A stretch of DNA of 64,000 nt. Source: Emticicia sp051209875 (GTDB taxonomy: Bacteria; Bacteroidota; Bacteroidia; Cytophagales; Spirosomataceae). Below the pieces are notes generated by a model. The model was not told where the DNA came from. It saw only the letters and a list, made by a program, of their open reading frames with translations, and made no database searches. Where the stretch lies: positions 5,746,275 to 5,810,274 of the forward strand of contig NZ_JBNTQY010000001.1 of the NCBI RefSeq assembly GCF_051209875.1, written 5' to 3'. Shown in pieces: positions 18,496 to 27,986 of the stretch (the first letter of the stretch is position 1; each line of letters opens with the position of its first letter). The position numbers were made by a program, and so were the translations under genes.

Positions 18496-20205
18496 ATGCC
18501 TGTTACCACTGAAACTTATCCTTGGCGGAAATTCTATCCGCAGGGGGTTCCCTACGAAATAAATCCAGAGGCCTATCCATCTCTTTTAGAATTGATGGAT
18601 GAAGGTTTTGAAAAATTCAGCCATAAGTCTGCCTACGCTTGTATGGGTAAAGAAATCACTTATGCACAATTAAATACCCTCTCTCGTAATTTTGCCGCAT
18701 ATTTGCAAAGTATTGGAATGGAAAAAGGCGACCGAATTGCAATCCAAATGCCTAACGTACTGCAATATCCTGTGGCCATGTTTGGTGCTTTGCGTGCTGG
18801 ATTGACGGTTGTCAATACAAATCCGCTTTATACACCTCGGGAAATGGAGCATCAATTCAAAGATTCAGGGGCAAAAGCAATTGTTATTGTAGAAAATTTT
18901 GCTTCGAGCCTTGAAAAAATCATTACAAATACAAATATTAAGCATGTTTTTGTCACACAATTAGGTGATATGCTTGGCTTTCCAAAAAAACAAATTGTTA
19001 ATTTTGTTGTAAAAAGTGTCAAGAAAATGGTTCCAGATTTCAACTTGCCTTCAGCTGTATCTTTTACTGATGCGGTGAAAAAAGGAGCAAGTCTGACATG
19101 GACAAAACCAAGTGTAAAACTTACGGATTTAGCTTTTATTCAATATACCGGCGGAACGACTGGTGTCTCGAAAGGAGCATCGCTTACTCACAGAAATATT
19201 ATTGCTAACCTTGAAGCCAACAACGCTTGGCAGGGTGTTTTGACAAATAAAATTTCTGATGAAAAAATTGTGATGGTAGCTGCTTTACCTCTTTACCATA
19301 TTTATGCTTTAACAGTAAATGCTTTGACCGCTCTAAAAATAGGAACGATGAATTTGCTCATCACCAATCCTCGTGATTTAGATGCATTTATAAAAGATCT
19401 GAAGAAATATCCTCCCCATATTTTTACAGGTGTCAATACTTTGTATAATGGTTTGCTCAATCACCCGAAAATCGGAGAAGTTGATTTCAGTAATTTGATT
19501 ATTACTTCAGCGGGCGGAATGGCTTTACAAGGTGTTGTAGCCAATCGTTGGAAAGAATTAACAGGAAATCTTCCAACTGAAGGTTATGGCTTATCTGAAA
19601 CGTCACCTGTGCTTACATCTAATCCTTTGGTTGGAGAAAATAGGGTTGGTACAATTGGTATTCCTTGGCCAAGTACAGAGATAAAAATCTTAAAAGATGA
19701 TGAAACTTGGGCAGATATTGGTGAACCTGGCGAAATTGTTGCTTTCGGCCCGCAAGTAATGGCGGGGTACTACAATCGTCCTGACGAAACAGCCAAAGTA
19801 ACTTTTATTGATAACGACAAAAAATCATGGTTCAGAACTGGTGATGTGGGTGTCATGAGTGCCGATGGATACTTTAAGATTGTCGATAGAAAGAAAGATA
19901 TGATTTTGGTGTCGGGCTTTAATGTTTATCCAAATGAAATTGAAGATGTGGTGGCTACTTGCCCTGGCGTTTTGGAAGTTGCTTGCATTGGCGTAGCAGA
20001 TGCAAAGTCAACCGAAGCCGTAAAGATTTTCGTTGTAAAAAAAGACCAAAATTTAACTTCTGAACAAATTCAGTCTTATTGCCGAGAAAACCTAACTGGT
20101 TATAAGTGTCCTAAACACATTGAGTTTCGCACCGAATTACCAAAAACAAATGTTGGTAAGATTTTGCGTCGAACTTTGAAAGAAGAGGAAATGGCGAAGA
20201 AATAG
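18496..20205 (+). CDS. fadD: Long-chain-fatty-acid-CoA ligase
   Basis: Acyl-CoA synthetase of 569 residues that activates fatty acids with ATP and CoA. The P-loop-like motif TGGTTGVSKGASLTHRN starts at residue 218. GYGLSETSP, the hinge region DRKKDMILVSGFNVYP and the catalytic lysine near the end (NVGKILRRTL) are all present. Length fits FadD. It is transcribed alone, divergent from the glycan cassette, and ends with a strong terminator. The exact chain-length preference cannot be read. Confidence 0.92.
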   Translation: MPVTTETYPWRKFYPQGVPYEINPEAYPSLLELMDEGFEKFSHKSAYACMGKEITYAQLNTLSRNFAAYLQSIGMEKGDRIAIQMPNVLQYPVAMFGALRAGLTVVNTNPLYTPREMEHQFKDSGAKAIVIVENFASSLEKIITNTNIKHVFVTQLGDMLGFPKKQIVNFVVKSVKKMVPDFNLPSAVSFTDAVKKGASLTWTKPSVKLTDLAFIQYTGGTTGVSKGASLTHRNIIANLEANNAWQGVLTNKISDEKIVMVAALPLYHIYALTVNALTALKIGTMNLLITNPRDLDAFIKDLKKYPPHIFTGVNTLYNGLLNHPKIGEVDFSNLIITSAGGMALQGVVANRWKELTGNLPTEGYGLSETSPVLTSNPLVGENRVGTIGIPWPSTEIKILKDDETWADIGEPGEIVAFGPQVMAGYYNRPDETAKVTFIDNDKKSWFRTGDVGVMSADGYFKIVDRKKDMILVSGFNVYPNEIEDVVATCPGVLEVACIGVADAKSTEAVKIFVVKKDQNLTSEQIQSYCRENLTGYKCPKHIEFRTELPKTNVGKILRRTLKEEEMAKK

Positions 20206-20243
20206 ATTTTAGAAACGAGATTCGAGACAAAAGTTTTTTATCA

Positions 20244-20280
20244 AAAAAGCCCTCATTTTGTTATTAAATGAGGGCTTTTT
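20244..20280 (+). terminator. Terminator after fadD
   Basis: 15-bp perfect stem AAAAAGCCCTCATTT/AAATGAGGGCTTTTT with a 7-nt loop and T-tail. Confidence 0.93.
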
Positions 20281-20337
20281 GTTGAATTTATCCATCAATT
20301 TTTCTTAGAATTGCCTATTTAATATCAAAAATCTGGT

Positions 20338-20345
20338 TATTTTTG
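20338..20345 (+). promoter_or_regulatory. -7 element upstream of the Uma2 gene
   Basis: TATTTTTG matches TAnnTTTG and lies 18 nt before the ATG. No good TTTG box at the usual spacing is seen. Confidence 0.45.
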
Positions 20346-20363
20346 TATATAAATATTTAGAAA

Positions 20364-20966
20364 ATGACTAAAGAAGTAAGTCCAAAGTTGATTTTGCACA
20401 AACCTACTCGTAAATATACCCTTGAAGCATATTTACGAAAAGAAGCAAACTCTATCCACAAACATGAATTTATAAACGGCGAAATAATCAAAATGCCAAA
20501 CGCAAGAGGACCACACAATTTAATAGCGATGAATATTGCTGTTGATATGACTTACGCAACCGAGAACATAGGAAAAAACTTCCTTTTTTATGGTTCCGAC
20601 CAAAAAATTTATTTTCCAAGTCTTGATGAAGGCGTGTATGCAGATTCTTTAGCTGTTTCTGAAAAACCATTATATTGGGATAACGACGATTTATTATTGA
20701 TAAATCCTATTTTAGTTGTGGAAGTATTATCGAAAAGCACGCAAAAATATGACCGCACAGGAAAATTTGACAAATACAAAACCCTTGAATCCTTTAAAGA
20801 ATATGTAATGATTCGTCAAAATGAGTGCTACGCAGAAGTTTGGTACAGAGAACGCCCTGGTCTTTGGCATGAAACGATTGTAACAGATATTGAAGGAAAA
20901 TTACCTCTCCAATCGCTCGGCGTTGAAATTTCGATGAAGCGTATTTATAAGAATGTGAGTTTTTGA
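20364..20966 (+). CDS. Uma2-family (DUF820) restriction-endonuclease-fold protein
   Basis: Protein of 200 residues with the Uma2 signature: an early FINGEII, a middle PDLAV-like segment (YADSLAVSE), and the core NPILVVEVLSKSTQKYDRTG followed by K-Y-x3-SFKEYVMI. The PD-(D/E)XK-like residues are spread over these segments. The family is widespread in Bacteroidota and cyanobacteria; its function is not established. It stands alone between two terminators, with its own promoter element. Confidence 0.85.
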   Translation: MTKEVSPKLILHKPTRKYTLEAYLRKEANSIHKHEFINGEIIKMPNARGPHNLIAMNIAVDMTYATENIGKNFLFYGSDQKIYFPSLDEGVYADSLAVSEKPLYWDNDDLLLINPILVVEVLSKSTQKYDRTGKFDKYKTLESFKEYVMIRQNECYAEVWYRERPGLWHETIVTDIEGKLPLQSLGVEISMKRIYKNVSF

Positions 20967-21086
20967 GAATAAAAAAATGTTCTAGTTCTTGAAAAAGATT
21001 ATTTTGTAGGAACAGAAAATTAAATAAAAATTTTAAAAGTAATTCTCTTTTTCCCAGTTCGACCCAATCCTTCTCAATGTATCAAC

Positions 21087-21124
21087 AAAAACCCCTCAAA
21101 AACAAAAACTTTTGAGGGGTTTTT
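21087..21124 (+). terminator. Terminator upstream of metG
   Basis: 15-bp perfect stem AAAAACCCCTCAAAA/TTTTGAGGGGTTTTT, 8-nt loop. It ends the Uma2 transcript after a 120-bp untranslated stretch. Confidence 0.9.
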
Positions 21125-21145
21125 CGTTTCTATGTAGCAATACCT

Positions 21146-21153
21146 TAACTTTG
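21146..21153 (+). promoter_or_regulatory. -7 element of metG
   Basis: TAACTTTG matches TAnnTTTG, 30 nt before the metG ATG. No clear TTTG at the -33 distance. Confidence 0.5.
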
Positions 21154-21183
21154 CACACTTAATTTTTTGAATACAAAGAAGAT

Positions 21184-23229
21184 ATGATCGAAACTCCGCA
21201 AAAATACACCGTTACCGCCGCTTTGATTTATGCCAATGGCCCCATTCATATTGGGCATTTGGCTGGCTGTTATATTCCTGCAGATATTTATGTCCGTTAT
21301 CTCCGTTCTAAAGGGGCTGATGTGGCATTTATCAGTGGTACTGACGAACACGGCGTGCCGATTACCGTAAAAGCCCGTAAAGAAGGAAAAACGCCTCAAC
21401 AAGTCGTTGATTTTTACTACGAACAAATCAAAAATTCATTTGCTGATTTTGGTATTTCATTCGATATTTATTCTCGTACTTCCAATCAAACGCATCATAA
21501 AAACTCACAAGAGATTTTTACGACTTTGTACAACAAAGGCTATTTTGATGAAGAAACCAGCGAACAATATTTTGATGAAGTGGCTCAACAATTTTTGGCA
21601 GATAGATATATCGTTGGTGAATGTCCTGTTTGTGCAAATCCAAATGCTTATGGCGACCAATGTGAAAAATGTGGTTCGACACTTTCACCAACTGAATTGA
21701 AAAATCCTCGTTCGACACTTTCTGGTTCAAAACCAATCATGAAAAGTACCAAAAACTGGTATTTGCCACTTGATCGTATGCAGCCCGAAATCGAAAAGTA
21801 TGTGAATAACCACAAAGAATGGAAATCTAATGTTTTTGGTCAATGTCAGTCTTGGCTAAAAGATGGACTTAGACCTCGTGCCATGACTCGTGATTTGGAC
21901 TGGGGAATCAGCGTGCCTTTACCTGATACAGAAGGTAAGGTTTTGTATGTTTGGTTTGATGCACCAATTGGCTACATTACATTTACCCAAGAGTGGGCAG
22001 CTCAAACTGGCAAAAACTGGGAAGATTACTGGAAAAATGACACCACTAAGTTGGTGCATTTTATCGGTAAAGATAATATTGTTTTCCACTGTATTATCTT
22101 CCCTGCGATGTTGATGGCAGAAGGAAGCTATATTTTGGCTGATAATGTGCCTGCCAATGAATTTATGAATTTGGAAGGTGATAAAATTTCGACTTCAAGA
22201 AATTGGGCAGTTTGGTTGCATGAATATTTGGAAGAATTCCCAAATAAGCAAGATGTATTGCGTTATGCTCTTTCGGCAAATATGCCCGAATCGAAAGACA
22301 ATGATTTTACTTGGAAAGATTTTCAAACTAAGAATAACAGTGAGTTAGTTGCCATTTACGGAAACTTTGTCAATCGTGCGGTTGTGCTTACACATAAATT
22401 TTACGGTGGAAAAGTTCCTGCACAAGGCGAATTGACTGACTATGACAAAGAAACGATTGCAACCTTAGCGGATTTTCCAAAGAAAATTGGCGATTCAATT
22501 GAAAACTATCGTTTCCGTGAAGGTTTGGCAAATATGATGGATTTGGCACGTTTAGGTAATAAATATTTGGCCGAAACTGAGCCGTGGAAAGTAATCAAAG
22601 AAAATCCTGCTCGTGTTGAAACAATCATGAATATCGCTTTACAGATTGCTGCCAACTTGGCGATTTTGTCAGAGCCATTCTTGCCATTTACGGCAGAGAA
22701 ATTAAGAAAACAATTAGGTTTGACTGAAACAACTTGGGCAGAAACTGGAGGAGCAGACTTATTGCCTGTTGGCACATTGATTGGCGAATCAAGTCTATTA
22801 TTTGAAAAAATTGAAGATGATGCCATTGAAAAGCAAGTAAAAAAATTACAAGAATCAAAACGAATGAATGAATTAGAAAATGTGAAAGTGCCTGCTTTGA
22901 AGGAAACTATTCAATACGATGATTTTGCCAAATTAGATATTCGCATCGGCACAATCTTAGAAGCGGAGAAACTTCCCAAAAGTGATAAATTATTGAAGTT
23001 TTTAGTAGATGATGGTTTTGAAAAACGCACTATTTTGAGTGGAATAGCAAAGCATTTTTCACCAGAAGAAATGATTGGGAAACAAGTTACATTCTTGGCA
23101 AATCTTGCTCCTAGAAAAATGATGGGGATAGAATCAAATGGTATGATTTTGATGGCAGAAAACCGTGATGGTAGTTTGGCACTTCTCCAACCCCATAAAG
23201 AGGTTTGGAATGGAGGCCCTGTTAGTTAA
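21184..23229 (+). CDS. metG: Methionine-tRNA ligase
   Basis: Class I aminoacyl-tRNA synthetase of 681 residues that charges tRNA-Met. The HIGH motif is at 22-25 (GPIHIGH). A zinc knuckle has Cys147, Cys150, Cys160 and Cys163. The KMSKS loop is present as KISTS at 334-338. An anticodon-binding helical domain follows, and a C-terminal tRNA-binding OB domain (DFAKLDIRIGTILEAEKLP) begins near residue 577. Full-length and intact. It converges on gcvT. Confidence 0.97.
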   Translation: MIETPQKYTVTAALIYANGPIHIGHLAGCYIPADIYVRYLRSKGADVAFISGTDEHGVPITVKARKEGKTPQQVVDFYYEQIKNSFADFGISFDIYSRTSNQTHHKNSQEIFTTLYNKGYFDEETSEQYFDEVAQQFLADRYIVGECPVCANPNAYGDQCEKCGSTLSPTELKNPRSTLSGSKPIMKSTKNWYLPLDRMQPEIEKYVNNHKEWKSNVFGQCQSWLKDGLRPRAMTRDLDWGISVPLPDTEGKVLYVWFDAPIGYITFTQEWAAQTGKNWEDYWKNDTTKLVHFIGKDNIVFHCIIFPAMLMAEGSYILADNVPANEFMNLEGDKISTSRNWAVWLHEYLEEFPNKQDVLRYALSANMPESKDNDFTWKDFQTKNNSELVAIYGNFVNRAVVLTHKFYGGKVPAQGELTDYDKETIATLADFPKKIGDSIENYRFREGLANMMDLARLGNKYLAETEPWKVIKENPARVETIMNIALQIAANLAILSEPFLPFTAEKLRKQLGLTETTWAETGGADLLPVGTLIGESSLLFEKIEDDAIEKQVKKLQESKRMNELENVKVPALKETIQYDDFAKLDIRIGTILEAEKLPKSDKLLKFLVDDGFEKRTILSGIAKHFSPEEMIGKQVTFLANLAPRKMMGIESNGMILMAENRDGSLALLQPHKEVWNGGPVS

Positions 23230-23232
23230 AAC

Positions 23233-23304
23233 ATTGAGCGAATGAATGAATGATTTTGTGAATGAGTGATTATTATAGTTTAAAAAATCACTCATTCGCT
23301 CAAT
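23233..23304. terminator. Inverted repeats between metG and gcvT
   Basis: Outer arms ATTGAGCGAATGA (23233-23245) and TCATTCGCTCAAT (23292-23304). An alternative inner hairpin pairs 23260-23271 with 23286-23297. A bidirectional terminator between convergent genes is likely, though the T-runs are short. Confidence 0.6.
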
Positions 23305-23315
23305 TACTAAATTTT

Positions 23316-24416
23316 TCAAACACCACCTTTCACAAAAGGCAATTTCGTAACTACGCCTTTCAGTAATTTCTCTCTTACTTTGATATAAACTTCTGTTCCG
23401 ACTTTGGCGAATGCTGTTGGAACATGTCCCATTGCAATTCCTTTTTGTAAAGTTGGCGATTGTGTTCCAGAAGTAACTTCTCCTAACTTGTTTCCTTCGG
23501 CATCACAAATTTCATAATGACTGCGAGGAATAGCTCGGTCAATCATTTCAATTCCAACCAATTTACGCTTTAATCCTGCTTCTTTCTGAGCTTTTAGATT
23601 TTCTGAATTGATGAAGTTTTTAGTAAACTTCGTCACCCAACCTAAACCTGCTTCCAAAGGCGAATCAGTATCATTCAATTCATGACCGTAGAGACAATAG
23701 CCCATTTCTAAACGCAGTGTATCTCTTGCACCTAAACCAATGGGTTTGATATCAAACTCTGCTCCTACTTCAAAAATTGCATTCCACATTTTTTCGGCGT
23801 CATTGTTCCAAACATAAATTTCAAAACCACCTGCACCTGTATAGCCTGTTGCCGAAATTATTACATCATCAATACCTGCCAATGTTCCTGCTTTGTAAGT
23901 ATAATAGTCCATTGAAGCCAAATCTATATCTGTTAGCTTTTGAAGTGTTGGTAATGCCTTTGGTCCTTGAACGGCAAACAAGCATAACTTATCTGATATA
24001 TTTTCAAGTTCGACGCCAAACGTATTATTTTGGTTAATCCAATTCCAATCTTTTTCGATATTGGAAGCATTTACTACTAAATAATATTCGTTTTCGTTCC
24101 AGCGATAAACCAATAAATCATCTACTACCCCACCCTCATTATTCGGAAAATAAGCATATTGAACTTTTCCATCAAACAGCACGGAAACATCATTTGATAC
24201 AACATGTTGTAAAAACTCAGTTGCTCGCTCGCCTTTTACCACAAATTCACCCATGTGAGAAACATCAAAAACACCTACACCGTTTCTTACGCAATTGTGT
24301 TCTTCAATATCTGATGAATAACGAACTGGCATCATAAAGCCACCAAATGGCACCATTTTCCCACCCAATTTTTCATGTAAATCATTCAGTGGTATTCTTT
24401 TGTTTTCTGCTTCCAT
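23316..24416 (-). CDS. gcvT: Aminomethyltransferase, glycine cleavage system T protein
   Basis: Protein of 366 residues that transfers the aminomethyl carbon from the H-protein lipoyl arm to tetrahydrofolate. Typical sequences are present: LGGKMVPFGGFMMPVRY at the start, GVFDVSHMGEF, and ARDTLRLEMGYCLYGHEL with the folate-region residues. The C-terminal OB-like domain reads TSGTQSPTLQKGIAMGHV. Length is standard. gcvH and gcvP are not in the window, so the system is dispersed. Confidence 0.96.
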   Translation of the reverse strand: MEAENKRIPLNDLHEKLGGKMVPFGGFMMPVRYSSDIEEHNCVRNGVGVFDVSHMGEFVVKGERATEFLQHVVSNDVSVLFDGKVQYAYFPNNEGGVVDDLLVYRWNENEYYLVVNASNIEKDWNWINQNNTFGVELENISDKLCLFAVQGPKALPTLQKLTDIDLASMDYYTYKAGTLAGIDDVIISATGYTGAGGFEIYVWNNDAEKMWNAIFEVGAEFDIKPIGLGARDTLRLEMGYCLYGHELNDTDSPLEAGLGWVTKFTKNFINSENLKAQKEAGLKRKLVGIEMIDRAIPRSHYEICDAEGNKLGEVTSGTQSPTLQKGIAMGHVPTAFAKVGTEVYIKVREKLLKGVVTKLPFVKGGV

Positions 24417-24477
24417 TAAAATTTGATATTTATTGATGAAAAAAATGTTTTTTTATTAAAAATTCTAAAAGATTGAA

Positions 24478-24506
24478 ATGTGAGACTTGTTAAAGGTGTC
24501 CCACAT
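24478..24506 (-). terminator. Weak hairpin after murE
   Basis: ATGTGAGAC (24478-24486) pairs with GTCCCACAT (24498-24506) with one mismatch. The T-tail on the minus strand is poor. Confidence 0.4.
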
Positions 24507-24515
24507 CTTTTTATT

Positions 24516-25967
24516 TTACTCTCCAAAAGCCTCTCTCAAAACTTCTTTATCATCGAAATGATGTTTTACTCCTTTGATGTCTTGGTAGGTTTCATGGCCT
24601 TTTCCTGCTACTAAAATAATATCTTCAGGTTTTGCCATTTGTACGGCAGCTAAAATTGCTTCGTGGCGGTCTTCAATGGTTTCTGTTTTTTTGAAATGAA
24701 TCGCAGGAACACCTTTTTGCATTTGAGCTAAAATATCCATCGGATCTTCATTTCTTGGATTATCTGAAGTTAAAATCACTTTGTCACTAAACTTACATGC
24801 TATTTCCGCCATGATTGGTCTCTTGGCTGCATCACGATTTCCTCCACAACCAACAACAGTTATGATTTGTTGACTACCTTCTCTTAAATCAACTATTGTT
24901 TCTAAGACATTTTTCAAAGCATCAGGCGTGTGTGCATAGTCAACAATTCCAACAATATTATTTTTGGATACAATTTGTTCAAAACGTCCTGCGGGAGGTT
25001 TAATGTCTGAAAGTTGCATCAAAACTTCATCTGAATCTTCTCCTAATAAAACTGCTGCTCCATAAACTCCTAACAAATTATACGCATTAAAAGAACCTAT
25101 TAATTTAAACCAAACCTCTTTGTTATCAATTTCCATTTGAAGTCCAAAAAGTCCTGATGCTAACACTTTTCCTTTGTATGTACCAATGTTTTTAAGTGAG
25201 TAGGTTTCTTTTCTTGCTGCTGTGTTTTGCAACATGACTTTCCCTACTTTATCGTCTGTATTTACTAAAGCAAAAGCTGTGGCCGGCAATTGATCGAAAA
25301 AACCTTTTTTTGCTTTTAAATAATTATCAAATGTTCCATGAAAATCAAGATGGTCATGTGTTAAATTGGTAAAAATCCCTCCTACAAATTGTAAGCCTCT
25401 GATACGTTCTTGCACCACTGCATGCGAGCTTACTTCCATAAAGCAGTAAGTTACACCTTTTTGCACCATTTCCGCCAGCAGTTCGTTTACTTTTACTGAG
25501 TCAGGTGTTGTATGGGTTGATGGGATAATTTCGTCATCAATCTGATTTTGAACAGTTGAAAGTAACCCACATCGGTAACCTAATTTTCTAAACAATCTGA
25601 ATAATAATGTTGCTATTGATGTTTTTCCATTTGTACCTGTTACTCCAACTAATTTTAGTTTATTTGATGGGTGCTGGTAGAAATTAGCAGCAGCAAATCC
25701 CATTGCTTTTGCAGAGTTTTCAACTTGCAAATAAGTAACTTCGTCTTTTAATGATTCAGGAAGGTGTTCGCATAAAATAGCATTTGCTCCTTTTTCTATG
25801 GCTGTTGCTATAAAATTATGACCATCTACTTGTGTGCCACCTATTGCTACAAAAAGACTTCCTTCTTGTACTTGTCGAGAATCAAAAACGATGTTTGTTA
25901 TTTCTATGTCTGTCTTTCCTGCAACTGTTTGGAGAGACATTTTGTAAAGGATTTCGCTTAATATCAT
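24516..25967 (-). CDS. murE: UDP-MurNAc-L-Ala-D-Glu:meso-diaminopimelate ligase
   Basis: Mur ligase of 483 residues that adds the third residue of the peptidoglycan stem peptide. The ATP loop GTNGKTS is at 111-117 and a lysine for carbamylation lies near 220. The specificity motif DNPRNEDP is at 402-409; DNPR is the form that selects meso-diaminopimelate, so the cell wall is DAP-type. The gene is isolated from other dcw cluster genes. A hairpin with a T-run on the wrong strand lies just upstream of the start. Confidence 0.96.
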   Translation of the reverse strand: MILSEILYKMSLQTVAGKTDIEITNIVFDSRQVQEGSLFVAIGGTQVDGHNFIATAIEKGANAILCEHLPESLKDEVTYLQVENSAKAMGFAAANFYQHPSNKLKLVGVTGTNGKTSIATLLFRLFRKLGYRCGLLSTVQNQIDDEIIPSTHTTPDSVKVNELLAEMVQKGVTYCFMEVSSHAVVQERIRGLQFVGGIFTNLTHDHLDFHGTFDNYLKAKKGFFDQLPATAFALVNTDDKVGKVMLQNTAARKETYSLKNIGTYKGKVLASGLFGLQMEIDNKEVWFKLIGSFNAYNLLGVYGAAVLLGEDSDEVLMQLSDIKPPAGRFEQIVSKNNIVGIVDYAHTPDALKNVLETIVDLREGSQQIITVVGCGGNRDAAKRPIMAEIACKFSDKVILTSDNPRNEDPMDILAQMQKGVPAIHFKKTETIEDRHEAILAAVQMAKPEDIILVAGKGHETYQDIKGVKHHFDDKEVLREAFGE

Positions 25968-25980
25968 TGTTTTTTACTTT

Positions 25981-26014
25981 AAGCCTTAAGCGTTACACTT
26001 TAGGCTTTTTTTTA
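25981..26014 (+). terminator. Terminator-shaped hairpin facing plus, in a minus-strand region
   Basis: AAGCCTTAAG pairs with CTTTAGGCTT (one T-T mismatch, 7-nt loop) and is followed by an eight-T run on the plus strand only. Both flanking genes are on the minus strand, so it would stop antisense transcription or fold in the murE leader. Confidence 0.4.
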
Positions 26015-26046
26015 AATATTATAGAATTGCATATTGCTTAAAGTTC

Positions 26047-27717
26047 TTATTCAACCACAAAATCATAATTCCCACTAAAAACTTCAAAAATTGCTTTGTC
26101 TTTTTCAGTTTTAATGTAGTTTATTCCTTCAATTTTGACAGGCTTTTTCTTAACAATAAATGGTTTGCCACTTTCTTTTATATTATTGATTGTTTTTCCT
26201 GCTTGTAATGGTAATTGTATTTGTACAGAAGCATTTGCTGGAATGCTCAATTTTAGATTAAACTTATTTCCTTGTAAAGCCCATTGGCTGGTGATTTGTC
26301 CATAATTCGACTCATACGTTTTTGACTCTGCAATCAAAGTTGGTATGATTACAAGTCTGGGTTCATTTAAGTTAGGTTCTTTTATAATTTTTTTTGCATA
26401 AATTTTTGTTAAAATTTCTTCTGAATAAGCTACATTTTCAACAAAAGGCGTATTCTCATAAATTACTTTTGCTATCAAAGTATTTTCATCTGGCTTTTTG
26501 GGTAATCCTTCTACTTCAACATATCTAAATCCATGATAGGTAAATTTAGGTTCCCATTTTTCAACACCATAACCTTTCAAAATATATTTATCGGTTGGTT
26601 TAATTCCTTTTTGGTCTGCCAAGCCTTTTTCGGTCAATGTTTCTGCATATTTTAGTTCAACTTCTTTTGTTGCTTTACCTTCTGTTTGTAAATAGGTGAA
26701 ACCAACAATATTTTGGCCAAAATCAAAAATGTAACGACCTTTTCTTGGTTCGTTTATTTTTACTGCTTTGATTTCCTTGATTATTTGTGCCTGTGGAGTG
26801 ATCAATGGCTTCAATTCTAATTTGTTTTCAACGTCATCCATAATAGCTGCATTTTCCCAATCTTTTCCATATTCCAGCTGTGCATTGTAAACTTCGCCTC
26901 CATATATTGAATTTGAAACAATTGGTGAAAGTCGAGTTTTCCAGCTTCCATCTGAAATCACTGTTTGGCGTGAACCATCATAAAACTCAAGTTCCATTTG
27001 AAATAACAAGCGACAAAGATTCTTATTACTCATCCAAGCATTTCCTAATGTAACTGTTATGAAATTTATACCTATCGTTAAATCATCATTCGAGATTTCA
27101 TAAATTTGGTATGGGATCGTTTTCATGGCATTTGTAAAACCTGGCGTTAGAATATCCTGACCTACTTTTTTTCCATTAAAAATTAAATGATAAGCACCCA
27201 CACCTGTTACATAAATTCTGGCTCTTGTGGCACGTTTACCCAAATTAAACTCTTTCTGTAGCTCCACTGATTTACCCTCCGTCCCATTTTTACCAATCCA
27301 ATGAGCAGACCAATCTTCTTTTTTTAGCAAAGCCATCTCCCACCAAGTTGATTCGCTGTAAGGTGTTGGTTTATTTTTCTCATTCCAAATCTTTACTTTC
27401 CAAAAATATCGCTTGCGTGATTCCAAAGGTTTTCCAGCATAATCCACGCCTAATGATTGGTCAGATTTTATCATGCCCGAATTCCAAATATTTCCATTGT
27501 CTTTTTTAAGGTCTGCTTCATTATCTGCTACTAAAATCTGATAAGCTGTTTGTTTAGTTCCTCTTGTAACAGACTTGATTTGCCATGAAAGGCGTGGTTT
27601 TGTTATTTCCATTCCAAAAGGTTTTTCTTCATATTCACAACGGAGTTTTTCAACTGTCTGTGCTTTAGTATTCATTAAAACTAAAATTGTGAAAAAAGAA
27701 AGAAGGATTTTTTTCAT
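26047..27717 (-). CDS. GH78 alpha-L-rhamnosidase remnant lacking its catalytic domain
   Basis: Exported protein of 556 residues; usual bacterial GH78 enzymes have about 850-950. The signal peptide ends near NTKA|Q. The N-terminal beta domains are intact: the fibronectin-like part (20-130), and the rhamnosidase N-domain with GVGAYHLIFNGKKVGQDILTP (172-192) and YIFDFGQNIVGF (329-340). At residue 440 (about nt 26398) the sequence jumps from ENVAYSEEILTKIY, the entry of the catalytic barrel, to KKIIKEPNL and YESNYGQITSQWALQGNKF, which belong to the C-terminal beta sandwich. The (alpha/alpha)6 barrel with the catalytic acidic residues is absent, but the frame is open. It is probably not a hydrolase; a binding role or decay is possible. 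Confidence 0.8.
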   Translation of the reverse strand: MKKILLSFFTILVLMNTKAQTVEKLRCEYEEKPFGMEITKPRLSWQIKSVTRGTKQTAYQILVADNEADLKKDNGNIWNSGMIKSDQSLGVDYAGKPLESRKRYFWKVKIWNEKNKPTPYSESTWWEMALLKKEDWSAHWIGKNGTEGKSVELQKEFNLGKRATRARIYVTGVGAYHLIFNGKKVGQDILTPGFTNAMKTIPYQIYEISNDDLTIGINFITVTLGNAWMSNKNLCRLLFQMELEFYDGSRQTVISDGSWKTRLSPIVSNSIYGGEVYNAQLEYGKDWENAAIMDDVENKLELKPLITPQAQIIKEIKAVKINEPRKGRYIFDFGQNIVGFTYLQTEGKATKEVELKYAETLTEKGLADQKGIKPTDKYILKGYGVEKWEPKFTYHGFRYVEVEGLPKKPDENTLIAKVIYENTPFVENVAYSEEILTKIYAKKIIKEPNLNEPRLVIIPTLIAESKTYESNYGQITSQWALQGNKFNLKLSIPANASVQIQLPLQAGKTINNIKESGKPFIVKKKPVKIEGINYIKTEKDKAIFEVFSGNYDFVVE

Positions 27718-27740
27718 AAAATTCTATTTGGTTTCAGGTA

Positions 27741-27748
27741 CAAATTTA
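27741..27748 (-). promoter_or_regulatory. -7 element of the rhamnosidase-like gene
   Basis: TAAATTTG on the minus strand, an exact TAnnTTTG match, 24 nt upstream of the ATG. A TTG lies about 20 nt further up. Confidence 0.5.
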
Positions 27749-27986
27749 CCGTTTTATTATTTTTTCGGCAATTTCTTAAAATATTCTCTATTAATTATGC
27801 TATTAATGTGTATTTGTTCGATAATACACACCTTTTCCCTTTTATCCCTCAAAACTTCTGCTTCGTCAAACAAAACTTTCCATTCTTTTCAGTCGTTACT
27901 ACATTTGAAGCTAAACTTCGTTTTGTATTATAAATTTTATATAAACTATTCATTATCAACTATTATTTCTACAAAAAATCCAATTT

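Noticed and set aside
22183..22197. Defective KMSKS motif in MetG (KISTS)
   Set aside because: KISTS-type loops are normal variants in MetG; all other motifs are intact.
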